Shown: one piece after another, positions 55,375-64,000 of the stretch
How positions within the stretch are numbered: the first letter of the stretch is position 1
Layout of the letters: each line of letters begins with the position of its first letter
Assembly (NCBI GenBank): GCA_014529385.2
Contig: CM043952.1
Span: 158,997,557-159,061,556, forward strand
Direction: 5' to 3'
Length of the DNA stretch: 64,000 nt
Source of the DNA: Adiantum capillus-veneris
Lineage: Eukaryota; Streptophyta; Polypodiopsida; Polypodiales; Pteridaceae
Notes under the pieces: generated by a model
Seen by the model: the letters and a program-made list of their open reading frames with translations, nothing else
The model's database searches: none
What the model was told of the DNA's origin: nothing
Position numbers and translations under genes: made by a program

Positions 55375-56333
55375 TGTTAGCTGCTTAGCTAACAAGAGCC
55401 AAAGAAAGACCATTAAAGGGGATGCCACTCATTTTTAAATCCAACTGATTGTATTAAACCTCTTTGTGTTATTGAGAATCCCACAAAGTCCAAAGCCATT
55501 GTAATATTATTGATTGCCAATGAGTCTAAAGTAATTGAGGGCCTCTAAGTTTGTAATCGTATGCAGTTTTAAAGCTTTGTAATGAGTCCAAATAGCTAGG
55601 AATCCATTCTTTGAACCTTGGCTAAGGTATAAAAGCCAACTTTTGTAATTAAAAACCTAAGTTTTTGGATAATGAAAGTAAGCCTTTGCTGCAGAAGCTC
55701 AATGTGAGTCTACTGTTTTTTTCAATTCCTTGTGTCTCTCTTATACACTCTTGCATTGCTATTCCGAGCATGCCAACACGTTCACAGGTGAAAGCTCTTC
55801 CATTTAATGTAAGTTTCTTGCGCGATGAAAGTGTGTTTTTAGTCATGCTATCTACGAGCTGTTTTTGCTTCCTACGCACAATGCACGCATCAAAATTGGT
55901 TTTTGACCTTAGGAATAGGTAGAGCACGTCTAGAAGAAGCTGTAGAGTGCTTCGGGTGCCAAAATTGACTGACCTAAAATAGGTTGATTATCTTATGCAA
56001 AAAAAAAAATAGTGCCAAAAATGACATTTGAGTACACGAGAGCATTAAGGATACTTTGCTCATACTAGGCGTAAAGTTTTGTTGCATTTAGAGACTCGTA
56101 GATATGCCAAATCATCAGATCAAGCTTGGGTAAGGAATGTAACTTTTGATGTTTGACACACATTTGAGACTAAGATAGGTAGGAGCAACTTAGACTTGGG
56201 TTTTTTGAGCGATTAGCTATCTCTTGTAGCCTCCACGCACTAGTTGGGTCAGCTACACCCCACGATTGACAATATTTATGTATGTGGTTCTCACTTTGCT
56301 AGCATCGGTATGGTGAGGCTTGGCAACCGGCCA
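55375..56333 (+). repeat. LTR of a plus-strand gypsy-type element
   Basis: It starts TGTTAGCTGC and is related to the inverted LTR at 45354-46262. TATAAAA lies at 55628-55634 in 'ggtataaaagcc'. The end near 56333 is followed within a few bases by 'tttTGGCACCATTGTGATAGG', a plausible primer site. It would be the 5' LTR of the gag region to the right. Confidence 0.65.
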
Positions 56334-56335
56334 AT

Positions 56336-56358
56336 ATTTTGGCACCATTGTGATAGGG
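56336..56358 (+). other. Candidate PBS after the gypsy LTR
   Basis: TGGCACCATTGTGATAGG starts with TGG and sits where a primer site is expected. The tRNA is not identified. Confidence 0.4.
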
Positions 56359-57700
56359 ACGAGGCAACCTAGACTAGAGAAAAACCCAAAGCATTTACTT
56401 GAATTTCCATTACTTCCTCTAGTTTTGGCTAGAGCAACACATTTTTTTACTTTATCACAGTTGAGAGGTGCTTGAGCGTAGAGATACTCGGTAAGAACCT
56501 CGGGAGATTTACTTTAGTGGGATTGATTAGATAGAGGGTCCTTGAGACAAGCTAGTGGTCAGTAAGGGAATCACCTAAGTAGAGAGTGGGGATTTTAGAC
56601 TAAAGGTTGAACTTTTTACTTTCAGTACTCTTTTTTCATGTTCAGTAGGAGTAGGGTAAGTAGAAAACCATCGACGGGATCACATCTCATATAAGATGCA
56701 TTGAAGAAAACCAAAAAATTGTCAAATCTATCTTCTTGGGGGGTTCACCTTTCAGTACCCCCTTATATAACGTGCATTCGTGGAGTATTAAAAAAAACCC
56801 TCTTTTAACACGTCTGAATGAATAAAACGACCCCTTATTTTAGGATTTTTTTTCCAAAATTGAATATAAAAACCCCTCATTTTAATGTATCTCCGTTACA
56901 TTGCCTAAATTTTTTGCATTTTAAAACCCCTCCTTCGAAATCACGTTATACATTAACATGCATACATACTTCACCCCCCCGAGTCTATCTTAGGCTCCCC
57001 TAAGATAGACTAGGGGTTTTTGAGACTGAAATTGAGAAATTGAACTTGCAGGGTGGTAGACCAACTTTAGTCGACTACTCCCTTTGATTTTGGAAACATT
57101 TTGATAACAAAAACACTTGGTCAAGCCCAAAATTGGAAAAGAACATAGACTTCAGAGAAAATCGACATGGAAAAGTCAAAGCATGCTAAAACTTGAAACT
57201 AGGGTGTGGACAAACCCTAAAACATGTGGGAAAATCAATCTGTGAAGTAAAAGGTAAAAGATGTCAAAACCTGGTATAGTTTTATCTTAGGTGTACCGAA
57301 GATAAAATTCTCTCTGGAGTGGGTATTTTGTCAAAATATGAACTCACAGGGTCTACTTAGATCATAATCATGGGCAAGTTTCATCAAATTTGGAGCTATG
57401 AAAGGGTAAAAACATTGAAAAAATTTAAAATAACCAAGCTACAAGATAAAAAACAGTGAAAAAACATTGGTGAATTGTCCAAACATTGTGAAACTCATTG
57501 TACAAGCTTGAAATCACATGTAGAATCCAACCCAAGTCACATTGGCCAAAAATATGTTGAAATAGAGAAGATTTATCTTAGGCACGTCAAAGATAAATCT
57601 CTCATCGAAAAAGCAATTTTGTCATTTAGAAACCAGGATTGACTTTGAAAAGCTATGGAGACTCCAATTGTGTGATAAAAGTCTACCCCACAGATAGGTG
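56359..57700 (+). other. Probable gypsy leader, no coding sequence recognised
   Basis: AT-rich sequence between the candidate PBS and the first gag-like frames, with no motif. Confidence 0.4.
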
Positions 57701-58479
57701 CAGACATCTTAGGCATGCCTAAGTTAAAACTCAGCAAAATTTCACACTTTTTGCACATAGGGTGTATCGAGCACTGGAAAAAGAACTTTGTATATTTTGT
57801 GACTTAGGATTGAAAAATTGTGGAATCACATACGACTTTAAGTGTTTTTGTGCAAGGAATTGGGACTTTGTGAAGGATAGAAGAGAAAACATCAAAAGCA
57901 TTGCGTTTGAAATCAAAGACAACCTTCCAGATTTGAAGGATCATGCCAATTAAGTTGTGTGAGTCTATGTATGAACCTAATATCTGGTAGAGTTTTGGAA
58001 AACTTGATTGACTTAGGAGAGAATAGGAGTAGAGAATCCACAGAAGAGAGAATAAATCAAGGAAGACCATTAGAAACTATCGCAGAAGGAGTGCCAGACA
58101 CTTATTCTGATTTAAGCTAGGATATGTCTTCTTTTTCAACTCAATCAGGAACGGAGACCTCTCTCAAGTTCAAGCACATCTTGACTTTTTTCAAGATCAA
58201 CAAGTACAAAGCCCATATTTATTTGGACCCAAATGAGGAGCTTTTAGTGAGGATAGACAGCCATACCATTGATCTTGAAGAGGAGATCAGGACAAAAAAA
58301 CAAGATGACCTTTATGTAGACCGAAATGGAGTATAGTATCACAAGATACAAGACCATGATCTGTGGATAAATGGGGATTAGAGGTTGATACTTTATACTA
58401 GATAAGGCTGTAAAGGAGGGACCTTTGGTGTTAGAATTAGAAGGGTATGAGTTGATAGATGCTAAACCATTGACACTGA

Positions 58480-58665
58480 TAACCCAAGACTGGGAAGAAA
58501 AAAATATGACGGATTTGGTATGGGCGACTACCCATGGAAGATTCAGACAACTGACACCCTTGAAAATTTGGAGTTTATTGCTGGGAAGAAAAAAATATGA
58601 CGGATTTGGTACGGACTATCCATGCAAGATTCAGACAGCTGATACCCTTGAAAATTGTGTACATT
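58480..58665. repeat. 95 bp tandem duplication within gypsy gag
   Basis: Two units share 'tgggaagaaaaaaatatgac', 'ggatttggta' and 'gattcagaca' blocks and end 'acccttgaaaatt'. The unit is not a multiple of three, so the duplication shifts the frame. Confidence 0.8.
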
Positions 58666-59504
58666 TTCAAATCCAAGGAAAAAGGATTGGCAGAACTTCT
58701 TGCTTACCTCTTTAGGGATTGTTACAACAATAATTTTGTCATGATGACTTTGAAAGAGATTGAACAAACTAAGTACCAAGGACACTCAATCCGTGAAGTG
58801 ATCATGGAAACCGTACATGACATCGATCGGGATGTGGATCCAAATGCTAGAACTTAAGATAGTATGGCCAATCAAAGAGGAAGTGCAGCAAGGAGTAGCC
58901 ACCTTAATGATACCAACAAGGAAAGAAAGGGAAAACCCACCTATAATAGGGGAGGAATGACTGACATGAGGACGGGAAGGTTTCCACATAAGTCACGCAT
59001 ACCAAACAGCTAGTTCGAGGAATTAATCGGAGAAACACTGGGTAGAAGGGAGACATCGGGTGCTAAACACAATCGTAGAGTTAACCAGTATATTTCCAAA
59101 AGTGGGTTTAAAAATATAGCGGGTCGGGGGATCCATATGACTATTTGGCTAGCTTCAGATAGGTTTTGAGAGCTGAGTGCATAATCGATTTCCATACACA
59201 GTTTGAGGGATTTGGGATGATCTTGGAGGGCAAAGCTTTGACTTGGTTCTAGACCATACCTCCCAGATCAATAACTAAGTTGCTAACTTTGGCCATGAGA
59301 TTTGTTGCTAATTGTTCTAAAATGGAAATAAAGCATAGTACGGTGGCACAAATCTATATTTTCAAACAAAAACAAGGAGAAACTATCAAAGATAGCGTGA
59401 GTCAAATGAGGCAGTACATAGACAGATGCCTAGAGTTGGAGACTCCAACCAAGGAAAGACTAGTCTCATTGATTTTAGAGGGGCTATTAAAGAAAGATTT
59501 GCAT

Positions 59505-59509
59505 GCTAT
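59505..59509. other. Target-site duplication gctat, left
   Basis: gctat here and at 62327-62331 flank the nested copia exactly. Confidence 0.95.
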
Positions 59510-59825
59510 TGTTGAGATAGGCATGGGACATCCCTCTACACCTCATTTGAGTTGATGTTGACACCTTAGTGTATTTGCTGTAAACACAAGAATAAGCCAT
59601 GTACAGGCATTTGTGCCAGCCGTGTAATATCAAGGCCCTATATAAATCCTTGTGCTGTACATATAATATATGCTATGCAATATGATGCTTTAATATTGTG
59701 TGTATCTCTACTTTTCACTTAAGTGGTGGAATACACTTTATTGTGTGTGTAAAGTTCACTGTGTAGCAATGGAACCATTTACTTTCAAGCCTCCTTGAGC
59801 TCATCTCCCTCCTCGCATCCCAACA
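59510..59825 (+). repeat. 5' LTR of the gag-only copia
   Basis: 316 bp with a TATAAAT box at 59641-59647. Confidence 0.95.
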
Positions 59826-59827
59826 AC

Positions 59828-59842
59828 TGGTATCAGAGCCAG
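59828..59842 (+). other. PBS of the gag-only copia
   Basis: TGGTATCAGAGCCAG, the canonical initiator-Met tRNA complement, two bases after the LTR. Confidence 0.93.
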
Positions 59843-60921
59843 TTAGCACTATCACTAGATTAGCAATCTCATGCACATTTTATAGATATCCAATTTGCGC
59901 ACTCTTGACCAATTACACAGTCGATTAGAAGCTGATTAAGAGCCAAAAACAGTATTTAATCGACTGAAATCAGCTCACTCGTGCGGAATCAAGTCGATCG
60001 GAAGCTGGCGATCTTCTTTTCTCAAAAGGGCACTTCATTTTGCAGCTCCTAAATCAAGCAACGGAGTGCTTTTGAGCATCACAATTGAATCGACGGTTTC
60101 TGCTTCTGCTTGTTCAACCTTTTTGCACACAGTGTCGAAAAACAAGAAGTCGAAGGCTTCTCTTGAAATCGACGGCTCAGATCATCCCGAGGCTTCTAAC
60201 TCGATTCTCCACCTCATCTCGATCGGCCTTCACAAATGGTTTCGCCTTTGCTAGTGCCCTCCATCTGTGGAGCTTGATCGAGCTTCAGCGCCATTAGGAT
60301 TTGCCCATCTAGTGGACGGTTCTGCTCACTTCTGTGCCAACCTCGTCATTCTCTGTGAAGCTTTTCATTCACTTTTTTGGTTTTACATTAGCCTCTTAAA
60401 GATTACTTTAACTTCATTTAAAAACCTAAAAAATGAAAAGGTGCTCAAGTTGTTTTAGTCCCGGCTCTGCTTCACTCTCAAGCCACACAAGAAATTGGCT
60501 TCGTCTTCCCGGCTCGACTTCCCGTCTTTCCGTGGCTCGGCTTCACTCTCAAGCCACACAAGAAATTGTCTTCGTCTTCCCGGCTCGGCTTCCCGTCTTC
60601 CCGGCTCGGCTCATCAAATTCAAGGCTCGACTTCAATTTCTTAAACGACGCCACTCGAAGCATCAAATTTATATGGTAATTTTTCATTGACTTGCGGACC
60701 GTTCAAGAGCCCACCGTTGCAAATTAATTTTGTCTACACACGACGGTATTCTTTTCTTTTAACCACAAATTGAAGAGGAGCTTCACACAAGTGAAGAGTG
60801 ACTTCACCTATTGGTCAAAATATCCGTGTTGTGTATTTTTTATTTGGGCAAGACACTGCCGTAGAGAGAGTCTCTCTGCTGGTAAGACCGAGGCCCTCTG
60901 CATTTGGAATCACTTTGCATC
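59843..60921 (+). other. Leader region of the gag-only copia
   Basis: About 1.1 kb without a convincing frame. It contains a duplicated 'cttcactctcaagccacacaagaaattg' block (from about 60469 and 60542) and repeated 'cccggctcg' motifs. Confidence 0.6.
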
Positions 60922-61821
60922 ATGGGAGAGAAAGGGATTGAAAAATTCAATGGAGACGGTTTCCACACTTGGCAGACCAAGCTGCGAGGATACCTTATGA
61001 AAAAGCAACTATGGTCTGTTGTAAAACCGAGAATAAGTGAACCATCCACTTCTACTGAAGGCACTCTCACTAGGGCTCAAATTGCACAAGCACAAGCTAA
61101 AGATGAGCAAGCACTAGGCATAATTATCACATCACTCCACGATAATTATGTGCACTTTACAGATAGCTGCACCACTGCAATCCAAGCATGGGATATTCTG
61201 GAACATAATTTTGGTGCTAAACAAAAGCAAAATAAGATTAGCTTAAAGAAAAACCTCTACAAACTTACTATGCTCCAAGGGGAGGATGTTTCAAGCCTCG
61301 TTAACAGACTAATGAGCATACTCACGCAGCTCACTTACATTCAGTGCCAAGTCCCGGAAGAAGATCAAGTCGCTGTGCTGCTAAGTGCTCTACCTGAAAG
61401 TTTTGACAATATAGTAACAGTCTTAGAGCAAAAGGAACCCATTCCTTCTCTGCAATATGTTACAGGGGCAATCCATGAAGAAGAAAAGAAAAATAAGAAG
61501 AAATCTGAATCAGTGGGAGGAGCTTATTTCACATCATCATCATCATCATCATCTAGGGCGTCATCATCATCACCTAGATTAAATAACAAAAAGTGTTATG
61601 AATGTGGCAAACCTGGACACTTCTCCAAGGACTGCTACAAGAACAAATATTGTAGCAATTGCGGCATCAAAGGTCATCCACCATCAAAATGCCAAGGAAG
61701 CAACAAAAATAGAGTCAATCTTGCAAAAGAAAAGGACGAAGATACAGCTGAACAGGAAGAGAATTGTCTCCATGTGTGTGCTGCCCCCAACTACTTTTGC
61801 GAATATACTGATGTACTGTAA
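60922..61821 (+). CDS. Copia gag protein (UBN2-type, two zinc knuckles)
   Basis: 299 codons from ATG 60922 (MGEKGIEKFNGDGFHTW). The frame is open further upstream but has no ATG there. The gag/UBN2 domain spans residues 1-185 (ILEHNFGAKQKQNKISLKKN, LLSALPESFDNIV). A serine-rich linker (SSSSSSSRASSSS) precedes two knuckles, CYECGKPGHFSKDC and CSNCGIKGHPPSKC. The protein ends shortly after, in YFCEYTDVL, at the place where a copia protease would normally begin, so pol is missing by structure rather than by a late stop. The frame is intact. Confidence 0.9.
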   Translation: MGEKGIEKFNGDGFHTWQTKLRGYLMKKQLWSVVKPRISEPSTSTEGTLTRAQIAQAQAKDEQALGIIITSLHDNYVHFTDSCTTAIQAWDILEHNFGAKQKQNKISLKKNLYKLTMLQGEDVSSLVNRLMSILTQLTYIQCQVPEEDQVAVLLSALPESFDNIVTVLEQKEPIPSLQYVTGAIHEEEKKNKKKSESVGGAYFTSSSSSSSRASSSSPRLNNKKCYECGKPGHFSKDCYKNKYCSNCGIKGHPPSKCQGSNKNRVNLAKEKDEDTAEQEENCLHVCAAPNYFCEYTDVL

Positions 61822-62010
61822 AATGGATAGTCTTCCACCTTTTCTGTTTAAGGGGAGGACTTCTTAGTCTGTGTGACACCATGTAATGAGACCACTCAGT
61901 CTATGTAACTATAGTCTGTGCGACTACCTCGGTCTGTGTGACCATTAGCCTGTGTGGCCTTAGGTCTCGATTCAGCTTCTTTCAGTATAGTCCATGCCTA
62001 AGGGGAGGAT

Positions 62011-62326
62011 TGTTGAGATAGGCATATGACATCCCTCTACACCTCATTTGAGTTGATGTTGACACCTTAGTGTATTTGCTGTAAACACAAGAATAAGCCA
62101 TGTATAGGCATTTGTGCCAGCCGTGTAATATCAAGGCCCTATATAAAGCCTTGTGTTGTACATATAATATATGCTATGCAATATGATGCTTTAATATTGT
62201 GTGTATCTCTACTTTTCACTTAAGTGGTGGAATACACTCTATTGTGTGTGTAAAGTTCATTGTGTAGCAATGGAACCATTTACTTTCAAGCCTCCTTGAG
62301 CTCATCTCCCTCCCCGCATCCCAACA
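62011..62326 (+). repeat. 3' LTR of the gag-only copia
   Basis: 316 bp partner of the 5' LTR, preceded by a polypurine tract and followed by the gctat duplication. Confidence 0.95.
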
Positions 62327-63245
62327 GCTATTTTGTACAACAAAAAACACATGACTTGGGAAGCATGTAGTCTAGATGCGATTGACTTGAATGATAATTG
62401 CGAGATCTTTAATGAGGAAATCAAAGCTAAAGATACGCAAAGCAAGAAAAACACATCCATTGTGCCAGCACAAGCAGGATCAACTGATGCACCTCCTGCC
62501 AATGCGATAGAGGACATGCTCAAATGCATGAACGACATAATGATCAACATGCAAAGGATGCCGATGCAAGGCCTAGTGCAGGAACCAAATTAGGGACAAC
62601 CTATGGGGTAAAAAAGCAAGTTAAAATGATGCGTCATTGAAGAAAAATGGACAAATCATGAGACAAACAAGTGTTGCTACTACATGCCAAAATATGATGG
62701 AAATGTCTAGTATGTGCCAATGAGGCCACAGGGAAAACCCATGTGTAGATACCTGCCAAATTTGGCACCCATGCAAAGATCACCATGAATGTGAGGGACC
62801 ATAATCAATATTGGGTCAAAAACCTCCACTTCCAGGGAATAGATCTATATCGATCAAGTACATGGTATCTGAGGAACATGCATCAGTACCCGTCACTCCA
62901 TATCTTGAGGCTAATCTAATAACAATGGGGATAGAAGAAGAGTGGTATAACCAACCTACTCCAGTCCCTATGGAGCCAATGTGTCAAGCACCCACTGATA
63001 CAACACCGATTTACTTTATTGCAAAGCAGGGGGCAGGACCACCTATGGTCAAGCCAATGCCCAAACCAAAAAATGAAAATTATCATAACTGTGGAGCGTA
63101 TGACCATTGTTGGATAAGAATGTGAGACCTATAGAGGCACATTGTGGAAAATACGGATGCAAGGACACTTTCATGAAGACTGCCCTATGAATCCGGCAAA
63201 CAGAGGGAAAAATGCCTTAAACTTTAGTTCAAGTGGTTCCAAGTA

Positions 63246-64000
63246 GGTAATCAAAAGGGGAACCGATAATTCCTATTCAAGTGATGAATAGATGTAAGGT
63301 TTACAGTTTTTGAAACCTTAAAGATTGTATAAAGCTTAATTCAACTGATATGATTAATGAAAAATCAATGTAGAATAGTCCGACAACGACAAATATTGGT
63401 ATTTTGAAATCTTAAGCATAGCAAACCTCGGGCTATAAATTTTCAGATTTAAATTCGGACAAAAACTGACCCCACTAGTCCTTCTGGAAGATTCAATATA
63501 AATTAAATTATTAAGAAAAATTGAAGGGTTGCAGTAATCATTTAAGCATAGACTTTAATAAAGGCCTCACAGATATTTACAAGATATTTACCAATTAAGC
63601 AAAAATAGGTCAAAATATAGCAGAATTGATATTTTAAAAGCTGGCAAGTAATGGGAGGGTCATCATTGACCTACCAGGGACTCATTTAGCAGCAGGGGGT
63701 GTTTTTGGAGTTGCAGGGCTTCTTGGGAGTCAAGTTACTGCCATTTTCCAGCGTGTGAGTGCCCAGAAACCTATAAATATGACCCTTGCTTCACAATTTC
63801 AGACAGACTCGGAGCCTTGGCACACTCTCTCTCATCTAGAGAGACCGCTTTGAAAAAATCACTAGAGATTAAGCTCTAGTTGATTAACTTAAACGGTAAT
63901 TAGTCTAATCCTTCTTAATTAGCAAGGCTAGATTAATCTATTTTCTTAATAAATTAAAGATTAGGCCTATGTATACTCATAAATCCTCTCTTAATTAAAT
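63246..64000. other. Unassigned right edge, possible start of another LTR
   Basis: No coding sequence follows the gag stop. Near 63770 'cctataaatatgaccc' is TATA-like and is followed by 'cacactctctctcatctagagag', reminiscent of an LTR U3/R region, but no partner lies in the window. Confidence 0.35.

Larger units (their letters stand above)
59510..62326 (+). mobile_element. Gag-only Ty1/copia element (non-autonomous)
   Basis: LTRs of 316 bp at both ends start TGTTGAGATAGGC and end TCCCAACA, differing at about seven positions by eye. A perfect PBS TGGTATCAGAGCCAG lies at 59828-59842, a PPT 'aaggggaggat' at 62000-62010, and 5 bp target duplications flank the element. The interior holds only a gag frame; no protease, integrase, RT or RNase H is present. 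It inserted in the gypsy gag and depends on trans-acting copia enzymes. Confidence 0.95.
57762..63245 (+). pseudogene. Gypsy gag gene, degraded and split by a nested copia
   Basis: Plus-strand pieces at 57762-57953, 58124-58336, 58597-58857, 59280-59509, then 62327-62593, 62811-63125 and on to a TAG at about 63243. The retrotransposon gag domain is clearest at 59280-59509 (IYIFKQKQGETIKDSVSQMR, CLELETPTKERLVSLILEGL). Removing the copia and one gctat copy joins LLKKDLHAI directly to LYNKKHMTWEA in frame, proving continuity. The C-terminus has zinc-knuckle residues (YHNCGAYDH and later HEDCPMNP) and ends GKNALNFSSSGSK. There are several stops and frameshifts. A 95 bp tandem duplication lies at about 58480-58665. 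Confidence 0.75.

Overview
The window looks like repeat-rich nuclear DNA of a land plant. Supporting signs are a plant-type ornithine decarboxylase (ODC) gene family with GT-AG introns, Ty1/copia and Ty3/gypsy elements with tRNA-Met-type primer sites, an L1-type LINE, short T-rich introns, long CT/GA microsatellites and long homopolymers. The AT-rich, deeply nested layout and a Penelope-like reverse transcriptase would fit a large genome such as a fern, lycophyte or gymnosperm, but lineage is an inference. No gene in the window is clearly an intact host gene; the only undisturbed long reading frames belong to retrotransposons.

Left third (1-18 kb): a tandem segmental duplication of an ODC-like locus, both copies on the minus strand. 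Each unit runs partial copia LTR, CT-microsatellite repeat units, then ODC. Copy A (2.93-9.69 kb) lacks exon 1, carries frameshifts and stops, and is split by an intact 5.6 kb Ty1/copia element (3929-9527) with perfect attgg target duplications. Copy B (15819-17390) keeps a full-length two-exon frame broken only by two TAG codons. A 5'-truncated LINE (about 10945-14766) sits inside the second unit, flanked by roughly 490 bp direct repeats.

Middle (20-39 kb): a 1.5 kb non-coding repeat (19976-21442) has a second copy at 43826-45353. Then comes the most unusual part, a decayed unit of convergent genes. Two genes of unknown family lie on the plus strand (23163-24496 and 24732-26223). Two lie on the minus strand: a transposase-like gene (38676 down to 28386) and, just downstream of it, a protein with a complete histone H3 fold (28250-27378). 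Between the convergent sets are two related long foldbacks (about 26466-26729 and 26838-27143). The transposase-like gene was split twice: by a gag-only gypsy-type element with apparently identical 1146 bp LTRs (33429-38335), and by a tiny-LTR TRIM/LARD element (29112-31623).

Right third (40-64 kb): a degraded Penelope-like reverse transcriptase (40563-42605), the second non-coding repeat copy, a minus-strand LTR (45354-46262) with a coiled-coil gag-like frame (46270-48513), a SINE-like element near 49.2 kb, a copia gag remnant (49882-50280), a pair of about 950 bp LTRs in inverted orientation (51660-54600), a gypsy integrase scrap, and a plus-strand LTR (55375-56333) with a decayed gypsy gag (about 57.7-63.25 kb). 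A gag-only copia element with 316 bp LTRs (59510-62326) is nested in that gag. At least three elements here lack pol and would need enzymes supplied in trans; the copia at 3929-9527 is the only apparently autonomous one visible.
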